Below are positions 47,091 through 56,397 of a stretch of DNA of 64,000 nt, one piece after another (the stretch's first letter is position 1; the number at the start of each line of letters is the position of its first letter). Both the position numbers and the translations under genes were made by a program. A model generated the notes under the pieces. The model made no database searches. It saw only the letters and a program-made list of their open reading frames with translations, and was not told the origin of the DNA. The DNA is from Pseudomonas sp. ML2-2023-3 (GTDB taxonomy: Bacteria > Pseudomonadota > Gammaproteobacteria > Pseudomonadales > Pseudomonadaceae). The DNA lies in NCBI RefSeq assembly GCF_037055275.1, contig NZ_CP146343.1, forward strand, positions 964,501 to 1,028,500. Reading direction: 5' to 3'.

Positions 47091-48086
47091 TTACCGATGG
47101 TGAGTGTCGCCAGTTGGCCGCTGAAAGTGGCGGACCTGAAGCTGGAAACCATTACGTAAGCCTACATAGAGGCTTTCCCCGGGAACGAGTCCCGCAGCGG
47201 TGGCCCAATGGGCCAGATCATCTTGTTCAAAACCCAGCCACAAATCACCGCATGCCTCGCGGGCCCACGCCTGATTATGGCTGCACAACTCTGTTATCAG
47301 CAGGCTGCCGCCCGGCTGCAGCAAGGTTGCCAGTTGCTGAAGTGCTTCGGCCGGTGCGGCGAAATGGTGCAGGACCATGTTCACGACAACGCAGTCGGCT
47401 TGCAGCTGTGCATCGTGTAGCGCGTCGGCCAGGATCAGGCTGACGTTGTTCAGTGACTCGCGTTCACAGAGCTGGCGGGCCAGCCCAAGCATGACCGGGC
47501 TGTTGTCCAGCGCCGTGACCTGATGGAAGCGGCGAGCCAGGTCGGGCAAGAAGCTGCCATCGCCGGGACCGACTTCCAGGGCCGTGGCCGCCGGGTCGAA
47601 GCTCAGTTTGTCGAGCAGCGTCAAAACGCTGTCCCGGTATTGCGGCAAGCCGGCGATCAAATCCTGTTGAGCGCGAAACTTCTCGGCTACGCGTGAGAAA
47701 AAGTCCTGACTGGCGGCTGCACGCTGTGCATGTACTGCGCTGATTCGCGCTTGTACATCGGTGGGCAAGGTCAGGTTATCGACCTCTTCCAGCAGCGCAG
47801 CATGGAGTTTTCCGCCTGGTTGCTCGGTGTGGGGCAGGGCACGGCGATAAAAAATCGCATTGCCTTCGCGTCGTGTTGCGACCAGCCTGGCTTGAGACAG
47901 CACCTTGAGGTGATGACTCATGCCTGATTGGCCAGTGGCAAAAATCTGCGTCAGCTCCAGCACACCAAACGAATCGTTGGCCAACGCGCGCAGCACATTG
48001 AGTCGCAGCGGATCGCCTCCAGCCTTGCACAGGGCGGAGAGCTCGTCGCTATCGTCATGGCGGATTGAAGGCATGCGTAAGTTCAT
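47091..48086 (-). CDS. sahR: ArsR-type HTH fused to SAM-methyltransferase-like sensor (SahR-like)
   Basis: A 331-residue two-domain protein. Residues about 12-95 form an ArsR winged HTH (ELTQIFATGQSGMSHHLKVLSQARLV). Residues about 150-270 form a class I methyltransferase fold with ALEVGPGDGSFLPDLA and VVVNMVLHHF. SahR proteins with this architecture repress SAM-cycle genes and release DNA on binding SAH. Position directly upstream of metK and the palindrome at 48127-48150 support that role. The start could be Met1 or Met5; neither has a ribosome site. A true methyltransferase is the alternative. Confidence 0.82.
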   Translation of the reverse strand: MNLRMPSIRHDDSDELSALCKAGGDPLRLNVLRALANDSFGVLELTQIFATGQSGMSHHLKVLSQARLVATRREGNAIFYRRALPHTEQPGGKLHAALLEEVDNLTLPTDVQARISAVHAQRAAASQDFFSRVAEKFRAQQDLIAGLPQYRDSVLTLLDKLSFDPAATALEVGPGDGSFLPDLARRFHQVTALDNSPVMLGLARQLCERESLNNVSLILADALHDAQLQADCVVVNMVLHHFAAPAEALQQLATLLQPGGSLLITELCSHNQAWAREACGDLWLGFEQDDLAHWATAAGLVPGESLYVGLRNGFQLQVRHFQRPTGDTHHR

Positions 48087-48094
48087 GGGGTCGC

Positions 48095-48150
48095 AGTCTA
48101 GTTACCCCGTACAGCCCCCGCAAGTTCAATATCGAAAAGTTTTGATATTG
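48095..48150 (-). promoter_or_regulatory. Palindromic operator and possible promoter of sahR-metK
   Basis: A 24-base palindrome at 48127-48150 has outer arms CAATATC and GATATTG with a near-symmetric GAAAAGTTTT centre, as expected for an ArsR-family dimer. Leftward, TTGCGG (48123-48118) and TAGACT (48100-48095) are 17 bases apart and could be the promoter, which would give an almost leaderless message. The palindrome is certain; the promoter is tentative. It also lies about 200 bases upstream of tktA. Confidence 0.65.
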
Positions 48151-48347
48151 GTCGATAAGTGGCGCGTTTGTCGGAGAGTGTGTGCTTATTAACGAAACGA
48201 AATGTCCGATCCTTAACAGGTTGAACGGTTAAGCACAGGAAAAACGCCTCTTGCGACTATCTGTCATTGCCCCGAGGGCGTTGCCTGAGGGAAAATGCTC
48301 GCCTTTTTTCCGTTTCGATTTAACTTTCAATACCCAGGAGAACAGCG

Positions 48348-50345
48348 ATGCCCAGCCGTCGTGAGCGTGCCAACGCCATTCGTGCACTCAGCATGGATGC
48401 CGTGCAAAAAGCCAACAGCGGCCATCCAGGTGCCCCTATGGGTATGGCGGATATCGCCGAAGTACTGTGGCGCGATTATCTGAAGCACAACCCGAGCAAC
48501 CCTTCGTTCGCTGACCGTGACCGCTTTGTGCTGTCCAACGGCCACGGTTCGATGCTGATCTACTCGTTGCTGCACCTGACCGGCTATGACCTGTCGATCG
48601 ACGACCTGAAAAACTTCCGCCAGCTGCACAGCCGCACCCCGGGTCACCCGGAGCTGGGCTACACGCCGGGCGTTGAAACCACCACTGGCCCGCTGGGTCA
48701 GGGCCTGGCCAACGCTGTGGGCTTTGCCCTGGCAGAAAAAGTCATGGGCGCTCAGTTCAACCGCCCTGGCCATAACGTCGTTGATCACCACACCTACGTG
48801 TTCCTGGGTGATGGCTGCATGATGGAAGGCATTTCCCACGAAGTTGGCTCGTTGGCCGGCACTCTGGGTCTGAGCAAGCTGATCGCGTTCTACGACGACA
48901 ACGGCATCTCTATCGATGGCGAAGTTGAAGGCTGGTTCACCGACGACACGCCAAAGCGTTTCGAAGCCTACAACTGGCAAGTGATCCGTAACGTTGACGG
49001 TCACGACCCGGAAGAAATCAAGACCGCGATCGAAACCGCACGCAAAAGCGACCAGCCAACGCTGATCTGCTGCAAAACCACCATCGGTTTCGGCTCGCCG
49101 AACAAGCAGGGCAAGGAAGACTGCCACGGTGCTCCACTGGGCAACGACGAAATCGCCCTGACCCGCCAGGCCCTGAACTGGAACCACGGTCCGTTTGAAA
49201 TCCCGGCTGATATCTACGCCGAATGGGATGCCAAGCAAGCCGGTGCTGCGGTTGAATCCGAGTGGGACAAGCGCTTTGCTGCCTACGCGGCCGAGTTCCC
49301 TGAGCTGGCCGGCGAGCTGTCCCGTCGCCTGAGCGGCAAACTGCCTGCTGACTTCGATGCCAAGGCCAACGCCTACATCGCTGAAGTCGCGGCCAAGGGC
49401 GAAACCATCGCCAGCCGTAAAGCCAGCCAGAACGCATTGAATGCCTTTGGCCCACTGTTGCCAGAACTGCTGGGCGGCTCCGCTGACCTGGCCGGTTCCA
49501 ACCTGACCCTCTGGAAAGGCTGCAAAGGTGTTTCGGCTGAAGACGCCAGCGGCAACTACGTGTACTACGGCGTACGCGAGTTCGGCATGAGCGCCATCAT
49601 GAACGGTGTTGCCCTGCACGGCGGCCTGGTGCCTTACGGCGCGACCTTCCTGATGTTCATGGAATACGCCCGCAACGCCATCCGCATGTCGGCCCTGATG
49701 AAGCAGCGCGTGATCTATGTGTTCACCCATGACTCCATCGGTCTGGGCGAAGACGGCCCGACGCACCAGCCGGTCGAGCAATTGACCAGCCTGCGTACCA
49801 CGCCGAACCTGGACACCTGGCGCCCAGCCGATGCGGTGGAATCCGCAGCGGCCTGGAAATTCGCCCTGGAGCGCAACGACGGCCCGTCCGCGTTGATCTT
49901 CTCGCGTCAGAACCTGAACCACCAAACCCGTGATGCTGGCCAGATTGCCGACATCAACCGTGGTGGTTACGTGCTGAAGGATTGTGCAGGCGAGCCTGAA
50001 CTGATCCTGATCTCGGCCGGTTCCGAAGTGGGCCTGGCGGTTCAGGCTTATGAGAAGCTGACCGAGCAAGGCCGCAAGGTACGTGTTGTATCGATGCCAT
50101 GCACCAGCGTGTACGAAGCTCAGGATGCAGGCTACAAGCAGTCGGTTCTGCCGCTGCAGGTGAGCGCCCGTATTGCGATCGAAGCGTCCCACGCGGACTA
50201 CTGGTACAAGTACGTGGGCCTGGAAGGCCGCGTCATCGGCATGACCACTTACGGCGAGTCGGCGCCTGCGCCAGCCTTGTTCGAAGAGTTCGGCTTCACC
50301 CTGGAAAACATCCTGGGTCAGGCTGACGAGTTGCTGGAAGACTAA
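48348..50345 (+). CDS. tktA: Transketolase
   Basis: A 665-residue thiamine-diphosphate enzyme of the non-oxidative pentose phosphate pathway. Visible motifs are [20 protein letters not shown] at the N-terminus, the ThDP motif [18 protein letters not shown]...YDDNG, and [12 protein letters not shown] in the second domain. CAGGAGA precedes the ATG. It supplies erythrose-4-phosphate, substrate of Epd encoded next. Confidence 0.98.
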   Translation: MPSRRERANAIRALSMDAVQKANSGHPGAPMGMADIAEVLWRDYLKHNPSNPSFADRDRFVLSNGHGSMLIYSLLHLTGYDLSIDDLKNFRQLHSRTPGHPELGYTPGVETTTGPLGQGLANAVGFALAEKVMGAQFNRPGHNVVDHHTYVFLGDGCMMEGISHEVGSLAGTLGLSKLIAFYDDNGISIDGEVEGWFTDDTPKRFEAYNWQVIRNVDGHDPEEIKTAIETARKSDQPTLICCKTTIGFGSPNKQGKEDCHGAPLGNDEIALTRQALNWNHGPFEIPADIYAEWDAKQAGAAVESEWDKRFAAYAAEFPELAGELSRRLSGKLPADFDAKANAYIAEVAAKGETIASRKASQNALNAFGPLLPELLGGSADLAGSNLTLWKGCKGVSAEDASGNYVYYGVREFGMSAIMNGVALHGGLVPYGATFLMFMEYARNAIRMSALMKQRVIYVFTHDSIGLGEDGPTHQPVEQLTSLRTTPNLDTWRPADAVESAAAWKFALERNDGPSALIFSRQNLNHQTRDAGQIADINRGGYVLKDCAGEPELILISAGSEVGLAVQAYEKLTEQGRKVRVVSMPCTSVYEAQDAGYKQSVLPLQVSARIAIEASHADYWYKYVGLEGRVIGMTTYGESAPAPALFEEFGFTLENILGQADELLED

Positions 50346-50379
50346 AGCAAGCCGCGGTGGTCCTGGCTGCCGCGTTTTA

Positions 50380-50472
50380 GGTAGTCGCTGCCACAGGCTG
50401 CGAAGGGCTGCGTAGCAGCCCGTTTTTTTGAAGGTCGTGCGGTCTTGATCGCAGCCTTCGGCAGCGACTACA
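50380..50472. repeat. REPIN-like inverted repeat, family A copy 7
   Basis: Family A arms (one mismatch, GTAGTCGCTGCCACAGGCTG) between tktA and epd, which run in the same direction. Confidence 0.88.
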
Positions 50473-50493
50473 GGCTTTTAATAAGAGAACCCC

Positions 50494-51549
50494 ATGCCCC
50501 AATCGCGTCCCTACAAAGTTGCACTCAACGGCTACGGCCGGATTGGTCGTTGCGTCCTGCGTGCGTTGTTCGAGCGAGGGGCCGCTGCCGGGTTTGAAAT
50601 TGTTGCACTCAATGATTTGGCCGATATGGCCAGTCTCGAATATTTGACGCGCTTCGACTCCACCCATGGCCGGTTTCCCGGCGAGATACGGATCGAAGGC
50701 GACTGCCTGCATATCAATGGCGACTGCGTGAAAGTGTTCCGCAGTGCCACCCCCGAGGGGATCGACTGGGCTGCCCTGGGTGTTGACCTGGTGCTGGAAT
50801 GCTCCGGCGTTTACAACACCCGCGCCGACGGCCAGCGTTTCCTTGATGCCGGGGCTCCCCGCGTGCTGTTTTCGCAACCGATGGCCAGTGACGCCGATGT
50901 TGACGCCACCATCGTCTACGGCGTTAACCAGCACAGCCTGACCGGCGAAGAGCGACTGGTGTCCAACGCCTCCTGCACGACCAACTGCGGCGTGCCGCTG
51001 CTGCGTTTGCTGGATGAGGCATTGGGTCTTGAGTATGTATCGATTACCACCATTCACTCGGCGATGAACGATCAGCCCGTGATCGATGCCTACCACCACG
51101 AAGATCTGCGTCGTACACGCTCGGCCTTTCAGTCGGTCATTCCGGTCTCTACCGGCCTGGCCAAGGGCATTGAGCGTTTGTTGCCGGAACTTGCCGGCCG
51201 AATTCAAGCCAAAGCGGTGCGGGTACCGACATTGAATGTGTCGTGCCTGGATATCACCCTGACCACGGCACGGGACACCGATGCCGCAGAGGTGAACCGC
51301 CTGCTGCGCGAGGCGGCCACCTGCGGCCCGCTCAAAGGCTTGTTGGCCTACACCGAGTTGCCCCACGCCAGCTGTGATTTCAACCATGACCCGCATTCGG
51401 CCATTGTCGATGCCAGCCAGACCCGCGTTTCCGGCCCCCGGCTGGTGAACCTGCTGGCCTGGTTCGACAACGAATGGGGTTTTGCCAATCGAATGATCGA
51501 TGTGGCAGAGCACTATTTGCACGTTACCCACCCCAAACCCGCTCTCTAA
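50494..51549 (+). CDS. epd: D-erythrose-4-phosphate dehydrogenase
   Basis: A 351-residue GAPDH-like enzyme that oxidises erythrose-4-phosphate to 4-phosphoerythronate for PLP synthesis. The NAD motif [12 protein letters not shown] and the catalytic Cys in [14 protein letters not shown] are present. The context tktA-epd-pgk-fba and sequence such as [26 protein letters not shown] fit Epd better than glycolytic Gap. It ends 26 bases before pgk. Confidence 0.93.
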   Translation: MPQSRPYKVALNGYGRIGRCVLRALFERGAAAGFEIVALNDLADMASLEYLTRFDSTHGRFPGEIRIEGDCLHINGDCVKVFRSATPEGIDWAALGVDLVLECSGVYNTRADGQRFLDAGAPRVLFSQPMASDADVDATIVYGVNQHSLTGEERLVSNASCTTNCGVPLLRLLDEALGLEYVSITTIHSAMNDQPVIDAYHHEDLRRTRSAFQSVIPVSTGLAKGIERLLPELAGRIQAKAVRVPTLNVSCLDITLTTARDTDAAEVNRLLREAATCGPLKGLLAYTELPHASCDFNHDPHSAIVDASQTRVSGPRLVNLLAWFDNEWGFANRMIDVAEHYLHVTHPKPAL

Positions 51550-51575
51550 CATTAGAAACTCAGGAACTGCGACCC

Positions 51576-52739
51576 ATGACCGTGTTGAAGATGACCGACC
51601 TCGATCTGCAAGGTAAGCGCGTACTGATCCGCGAAGACCTCAACGTCCCAGTCAAGGACGGTGTAGTCACCAGCGATGCGCGCATCCTTGCTTCGCTGCC
51701 GACCATCAAGCTGGCGTTGGAAAAAGGCGCGGCGGTTATGGTCTGCTCGCACCTGGGACGTCCGACTGAAGGTGAGTTCTCGGCTGAAAACAGCCTCAAG
51801 CCTGTAGCCGATTACTTGAGCAATGCCCTGGGCCGCGAAGTGCCGCTGGTCAGCGACTACCTCAATGGCGTCGACGTTAAAGCGGGCGACATCGTGTTGT
51901 TCGAAAACGTGCGCTTCAACAAGGGCGAAAAGAAAAACGCCGACGAGTTGGCCCAGCAATACGCCGCCCTGTGCGACGTGTTTGTGATGGATGCTTTCGG
52001 TACTGCCCACCGTGCCGAAGGCTCGACCCACGGCGTGGCCAAGTTTGCCAAGGTTGCGGCTGCTGGCCCGTTGCTGGCTGCCGAGCTGGACGCACTGGGC
52101 AAGGCACTGGGCGCCCCGGCCAAGCCGATGGCCGCTATCGTTGCCGGCTCCAAGGTGTCGACCAAGCTTGAAGTGCTCAACAGCCTGAGCCAGATCTGCG
52201 ACCTGCTGATCGTGGGTGGCGGTATTGCCAACACCTTCCTGGCAGCTGCCGGGCACCCGGTTGGAAAATCGCTGTACGAACCTGATCTGCTGGACACCGC
52301 CCGCGCCATCGCCGCCAAGGTCAATGTGCCTCTGCCGACTGACGTGGTCGTGGCCAAGGAGTTCGCTGAAAGCGCTGCTGCAACCGTCAAGCTGATCGCT
52401 GATGTGGCTGCCGACGACATGATTCTGGACATTGGCCCACAAACCGCCGCGCATTTCGCCGAGCTGCTGAAGTCGTCAAAGACTATCCTGTGGAACGGCC
52501 CGGTAGGTGTGTTCGAGTTTGACCAGTTCGGTAACGGCACCAAGGTTCTGGCCCAGGCCATTGCTGACAGCGCAGCGTTCTCGATCGCGGGTGGCGGCGA
52601 CACCCTCGCGGCTATCGACAAGTACGGCATTGCTGATCAAATTTCCTACATCTCCACCGGCGGTGGTGCCTTCCTTGAGTTCGTTGAAGGCAAGGTACTG
52701 CCTGCCGTCGAAATTCTGGAAAGCCGCGCCAAAGCCTGA
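51576..52739 (+). CDS. pgk: Phosphoglycerate kinase
   Basis: A 387-residue two-lobed kinase interconverting 1,3-bisphosphoglycerate and 3-phosphoglycerate with ADP/ATP. N-terminal substrate segment [15 protein letters not shown] and [11 protein letters not shown], and C-terminal nucleotide region [17 protein letters not shown] plus [12 protein letters not shown] are intact. The start [15 protein letters not shown] is the family N-terminus; the longer upstream frame overlaps epd and is rejected. Confidence 0.98.
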   Translation: MTVLKMTDLDLQGKRVLIREDLNVPVKDGVVTSDARILASLPTIKLALEKGAAVMVCSHLGRPTEGEFSAENSLKPVADYLSNALGREVPLVSDYLNGVDVKAGDIVLFENVRFNKGEKKNADELAQQYAALCDVFVMDAFGTAHRAEGSTHGVAKFAKVAAAGPLLAAELDALGKALGAPAKPMAAIVAGSKVSTKLEVLNSLSQICDLLIVGGGIANTFLAAAGHPVGKSLYEPDLLDTARAIAAKVNVPLPTDVVVAKEFAESAAATVKLIADVAADDMILDIGPQTAAHFAELLKSSKTILWNGPVGVFEFDQFGNGTKVLAQAIADSAAFSIAGGGDTLAAIDKYGIADQISYISTGGGAFLEFVEGKVLPAVEILESRAKA

Positions 52740-52765
52740 AGGTGTTTCAGGCCCTGAAAGGAAGC

Positions 52766-52990
52766 ATGGACATGGTCAAGTTGTTACCGCTGTTGATGAT
52801 CGTGGGCTTTTTGGCCGGTTGCGCCAGTTCGGGCAAGCCGACGCCCGAAGCTGCAACCCCTGAAGAGAGTGGTTGCTACCAGGCAGACTGGCAGGCGCAA
52901 AGCGTGCCGCTGGTCAATAAACGCTCAGGTCCTGAAGCGCTGGAAAAATACGAGTCGCCCAAGGCTTCACAAGAGCGTGGGTGCCCTTGA
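52766..52990 (+). CDS. Small lipoprotein between pgk and fba
   Basis: A 74-residue protein with a clear lipoprotein signal (MDMVKLLPLLMIVGFLAGC, Cys at about residue 19) and a short polar tail (ADWQAQSVPLVNKRSGPEALEKYESP in outline) with two further Cys residues. GAAAGGA stands just upstream. Met1 or Met3 may start. Function is unknown. It begins 26 bases after pgk and is probably co-transcribed. Confidence 0.78.
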   Translation: MDMVKLLPLLMIVGFLAGCASSGKPTPEAATPEESGCYQADWQAQSVPLVNKRSGPEALEKYESPKASQERGCP

Positions 52991-53007
52991 TTTGATATGG
53001 GTTTTTG

Positions 53008-53094
53008 CGTGGGAGCGGGCTTGCTCGCGATTGCATCACCGCGGTTCGGCAAATAGACCGAATTGCCTGCATCGCGAGCAAGCCCGCTCTCACA
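53008..53094. repeat. REPIN-like inverted repeat, family B copy
   Basis: Family B arms, the right arm with one change (CCCGCTCTCAC), in the gap before fba. The remaining 150 bases to fba show no clear motif. Confidence 0.88.
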
Positions 53095-53249
53095 ATCAGG
53101 CCGCATAGCTATAGCTGGAGCTGTATCGTTTCAGCTAAATCGGATTGGCAGAATGGGGCACAACCCCCGATCTGCAATAACTTGAATAGCAGCCGCCGCT
53201 ACGGCAGGCTTGCACGATTAACGACCCTTGTCCGGGAGAGACACTCACA

Positions 53250-54314
53250 ATGGCACTTATCAGCATGCGCCAGATGTTGGACCACGCCGCCGAATTCGGC
53301 TACGGCGTTCCAGCCTTCAACGTAAACAACCTTGAGCAGATGCGCGCCATTATGGAAGCCGCTGACAAGACCGACTCCCCGGTGATCGTTCAGGCTTCGG
53401 CCGGTGCGCGCAAGTACGCAGGTGCTCCCTTCCTGCGTCACCTGATCCTGGCTGCAATCGAAGAATTCCCGCATATCCCGGTGTGCATGCACCAGGACCA
53501 TGGCACCAGCCCTGACGTGTGCCAGCGCTCGATCCAGCTGGGCTTCAGCTCGGTCATGATGGACGGCTCGCTGGGCGAAGACGGCAAAACCCCTACCGAC
53601 TACGACTACAACGTTCGCGTTACTCAGCAAACCGTTGCCCTGGCACACGCGTGCGGTGTGTCGGTTGAAGGCGAGCTGGGCTGCCTGGGTTCGCTTGAAA
53701 CCGGTATGGCTGGCGAAGAAGACGGCATCGGCGCAGAAGGCGTTCTGGATCACAGCCAGATGCTGACCGACCCGGAAGAAGCCGCTGACTTCGTCAAGCG
53801 CACTCAAGTGGATGCCCTGGCCATTGCCATCGGTACTTCCCACGGCGCTTACAAGTTCACCAAGCCACCTACTGGCGACGTGCTGGCGATCGACCGCATC
53901 AAAGAAATCCACAAGCGTATCCCGAACACTCACCTGGTGATGCACGGTTCGTCTTCTGTTCCACAAGAATGGCTGGCGATCATCAACGAGTTCGGCGGCG
54001 ACATCAAAGAAACTTACGGTGTGCCGGTAGAAGAAATCGTTGAAGGCATCAAGCACGGCGTGCGCAAGGTCAACATCGACACCGATCTGCGTCTGGCATC
54101 GACTGGCGCCATGCGTCGCCTGATGGCAACCAACCCGAGCGAGTTCGACCCGCGCAAGTTCTTCGGCGCCACCGTAACGGCCATGCGTGACGTGTGTATC
54201 GCTCGTTACGAAGCCTTCGGTACTGCCGGTAACGCTTCGAAGATCAAGCCGATCTCCCTGGAAGCGATGTACCAGCGTTACCTCAAAGGTGAGCTGAACG
54301 CCAAGGTCAACTAA
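53250..54314 (+). CDS. fba: Class II fructose-bisphosphate aldolase
   Basis: A 354-residue zinc-dependent aldolase of the Calvin-cycle subtype. Visible are [20 protein letters not shown], metal ligands in [20 protein letters not shown], and [10 protein letters not shown] and MHGSSSVP phosphate-binding segments. In Pseudomonas, which lacks a complete EMP pathway, it works mainly in gluconeogenesis and the EDEMP cycle. A terminator follows. Confidence 0.97.
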   Translation: MALISMRQMLDHAAEFGYGVPAFNVNNLEQMRAIMEAADKTDSPVIVQASAGARKYAGAPFLRHLILAAIEEFPHIPVCMHQDHGTSPDVCQRSIQLGFSSVMMDGSLGEDGKTPTDYDYNVRVTQQTVALAHACGVSVEGELGCLGSLETGMAGEEDGIGAEGVLDHSQMLTDPEEAADFVKRTQVDALAIAIGTSHGAYKFTKPPTGDVLAIDRIKEIHKRIPNTHLVMHGSSSVPQEWLAIINEFGGDIKETYGVPVEEIVEGIKHGVRKVNIDTDLRLASTGAMRRLMATNPSEFDPRKFFGATVTAMRDVCIARYEAFGTAGNASKIKPISLEAMYQRYLKGELNAKVN

Positions 54315-54329
54315 GACCGGCGCGTACTG

Positions 54330-54357
54330 AAAAGCCCGCAGCGATGCGGGCTTTTTT
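54330..54357 (+). terminator. Rho-independent terminator after fba
   Basis: AAAGCCCGCA and TGCGGGCTTT flank a GCGA loop, followed by T residues. The A-tract on the other side may let it also serve the convergent gene that ends at 54371. Confidence 0.9.
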
Positions 54358-54370
54358 GTGGGTGCGATGT

Positions 54371-54763
54371 TTATGCAGATCGGTGTAATTGTTCCGGATC
54401 AACGCCATTGGCCTTGAGCAGGGCACTCACCAGCGAGCGGGACATCTCGACCGAATGCACCAATGACCATATCAGCCCGCGCTCGATGCCACTGGCATAC
54501 TCGGTGATTTCATCCGAGACCTCTTCTGCGCTCTTGAGCATCAGCCAGATGTGAGACAAGGCCTCTATTGCCCGGATATCAGGCCGCACGGCAAAGGGTG
54601 ATTTGGGGCTGACATGTTGCGCATTGGTGGGCTTGAGGCTGTCGAGGTCAACAGGCGGGGCACGGAGCACGGCATCGAGAATACGGCGGGTGGCCTCATC
54701 GTGCTGATGATCATCACGGGGGGTGTGATTTGCTTTGGGATCGTCGGGCGTCGTCTTTTTCAT
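54371..54763 (-). CDS. DUF6124-like hypothetical protein
   Basis: A 130-residue protein beginning MKKTTPDDPKAN, like the family opening of the protein at 34877-35305, with a hydrophilic N-terminal third and a helical C-terminal half (IEALSHIWLMLKSAEEVSDEITEYASGIERGLIWSLVHSVEMSRSLV in outline). Overall similarity to the other copy is low. Unlike that copy it has no TTTAGTAG leader. Function is unknown. Confidence 0.72.
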   Translation of the reverse strand: MKKTTPDDPKANHTPRDDHQHDEATRRILDAVLRAPPVDLDSLKPTNAQHVSPKSPFAVRPDIRAIEALSHIWLMLKSAEEVSDEITEYASGIERGLIWSLVHSVEMSRSLVSALLKANGVDPEQLHRSA

Positions 54764-54951
54764 GTCTCTTCCACGGGGATCATCGGCGACTGGTGAAGAT
54801 AGCCCCGAGGCTTTTCGGGCTGCAAGCGACGCTTGTGGGCACCGGGTTTTCTCGGAAATGTCTGGCTTATGTCCGCGTAAAAGTCTGACGTGGGCGCCTT
54901 TGGGTTGAATTCGCTACACTGGCGCCCTTCTATGCTGTGCGTTGGCGTCCC

Positions 54952-55458
54952 ATGACCGTTCTCAAGTACCTCCAGGCCTACCCCCAGACCTTGCAAGAGC
55001 AGGTGCGCCAATTGATTGAGCGCGATCAGTTGGGCAGCTACCTGAGCGAACGCTACCCGCAGCGTCACGCGGTGCAAAGTGACAAGGCGCTGTATACCTA
55101 CGCGCTGGAACTGAAGCAGGAATACCTGCGCAATGCGCCGTCCTTCGACAAGGTGCTGTTTGATAACAAGCTCGACCTGACTCACCGTGCGCTGGGGTTA
55201 CATACCGCCATCTCACGGGTTCAGGGTGGCAAGCTCAAGGCCAAGAAAGAACTGCGTGTGGCCTCGTTGTTCAAGGAGGCGGCGCCTGAATTCCTGAAGA
55301 TGATCGTGGTTCACGAACTGGCCCATCTCAAGGAGTCGGACCACAACAAGGCTTTTTACAAATTGTGCGAACACATGTTGCCGGGTTACCACCAGCTGGA
55401 GTTTGACTTGCGGGTGTATCTGACGTGGCGTGACTTGGCAGGAAAACCCCAACCCTGA
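54952..55458 (+). CDS. YgjP-like metallopeptidase-fold protein
   Basis: A 168-residue protein with a zinc motif HELAHLKESDHNKAFYKLCEHMLP: HExxH with a downstream His, as in the YgjP/DUF45 family, which shares the M48-like fold. E. coli YgjP was reported to hydrolyse UTP, so proteolysis should not be assumed. The start MTVLKYLQAYPQ is preferred over a Met five codons upstream. Confidence 0.88.
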   Translation: MTVLKYLQAYPQTLQEQVRQLIERDQLGSYLSERYPQRHAVQSDKALYTYALELKQEYLRNAPSFDKVLFDNKLDLTHRALGLHTAISRVQGGKLKAKKELRVASLFKEAAPEFLKMIVVHELAHLKESDHNKAFYKLCEHMLPGYHQLEFDLRVYLTWRDLAGKPQP

Positions 55459-55463
55459 ACCCG

Positions 55464-55550
55464 TGTGGGAGCAGGCTTGCTCGCGATGGTATCGACGCGT
55501 CTTCCCAGAAGGACCGCAGCGCCTGAATCGCGAGCAAGCCCGCTCCCACA
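55464..55550. repeat. REPIN-like inverted repeat, family B copy
   Basis: Family B arms between the YgjP-like gene and the HTH gene, both rightward; left arm reads GTGGGAGCAGGCTTGCTCGC, like the 6333-6419 copy. Confidence 0.9.
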
Positions 55551-55584
55551 GAAAGCCAGCAATCATCCGCATCAGGAGTTCTGA

Positions 55585-55881
55585 ATGGACGTCAGCAAAA
55601 CCAAAAGCAGCTTTTACCGGCGCTTGTACGTGGCCTGGTTAATCGATAGCCAGATTGCCAGCAGCGTGCCCGCACTGACCGAAGTGACCGGCATGCCGCG
55701 CCGTACCGCGCAGGACACCATCGCGGCGCTGGCTGATCTGGATATTGTCTGCGAGTTCGAGCAGCAGGACGGCGCCCGTAATCATGCCGGGCGTTATCAG
55801 ATTCACAGTTGGGGCCCTGTCGACAAAACCTGGGTCGGCGAGCATCTGGTGCAGATCAAGCAGGTGCTGGGTTATCCCTGA
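55585..55881 (+). CDS. Small winged-helix DNA-binding protein
   Basis: A 98-residue protein whose middle (SSVPALTEVTGMPRRTAQDTIAALADLDIVCEF) reads as a helix-turn-helix with a following wing (EQQDGARNHAGRYQI). It is a single-domain predicted regulator, conserved in Pseudomonas but without an assigned target. CAGGAG stands upstream. Its 3' end overlaps the convergent elaA by 10 bases. Confidence 0.8.
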   Translation: MDVSKTKSSFYRRLYVAWLIDSQIASSVPALTEVTGMPRRTAQDTIAALADLDIVCEFEQQDGARNHAGRYQIHSWGPVDKTWVGEHLVQIKQVLGYP

Positions 55882-56333
55882 GGCGTCAGGCGCATGCCGA
55901 TGTGCGGGATGTCATCTTCAAGATACATTTCGCCCTCGGCGCGAAACCCGTGTTGCCCGTAGAACGGCTGCAAGTGCGCCTGGGCGGACAAGAACACGGG
56001 CTGCCCCGACCAGTAATCCTCGATGTTTTCCAGGGCTTTCTCGATCAGGACATGCCCCAGCTTTTGCCCGCGACCCTCGGGGGCAATGATCACGCGGCCG
56101 ATCACCACGTCGCCGCCCTGGGATTCAGGGTCGAGCACGCGGGCATACGCCACCAGTTGATCGTTCTGCCAGCCCATCACATGCAACGTGTCCCCCGTCA
56201 GGTCTTGCCCGTCGACGTCCTGGTAGGCGCATTTCTGCTCGACGACGAATACTTTCGAGCGCAATTCCAGAATGGCGTAGAGCTGTTCCTTGCCCAGGTC
56301 GTTGTGGTGTTTGCAGAGCCAGTCGGTGGTCAC
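55872..56333 (-). CDS. elaA: ElaA-family GNAT N-acetyltransferase
   Basis: A 153-residue GNAT protein with the ElaA pattern: ELRSKVFVVEQKCAYQDVDGQDL at the N-terminus, VVIGRVIIAPEGRGQKLGHVLIEKAL forming the acetyl-CoA pyrophosphate loop, and LQPFYGQHGF at the end. The acceptor substrate is unknown. Confidence 0.92.
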   Translation of the reverse strand: MTTDWLCKHHNDLGKEQLYAILELRSKVFVVEQKCAYQDVDGQDLTGDTLHVMGWQNDQLVAYARVLDPESQGGDVVIGRVIIAPEGRGQKLGHVLIEKALENIEDYWSGQPVFLSAQAHLQPFYGQHGFRAEGEMYLEDDIPHIGMRLTPQG

Positions 56334-56397
56334 GATCGTGTCCTTCTTGGTGAGTGTATGACCCGATAGTAGGCGCGATGTGTACTCGCGCCAAGTT

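Noticed and set aside
48224..48245. CTTAAC/GTTAAG inverted repeat before tktA
   Set aside because: Six-base arms with a 10-base centre and no known regulator match (not a HexR site); too weak to call.
48327..50192. Open frame of 621 codons antisense to tktA
   Set aside because: Shadow of transketolase; no start signal or domain.
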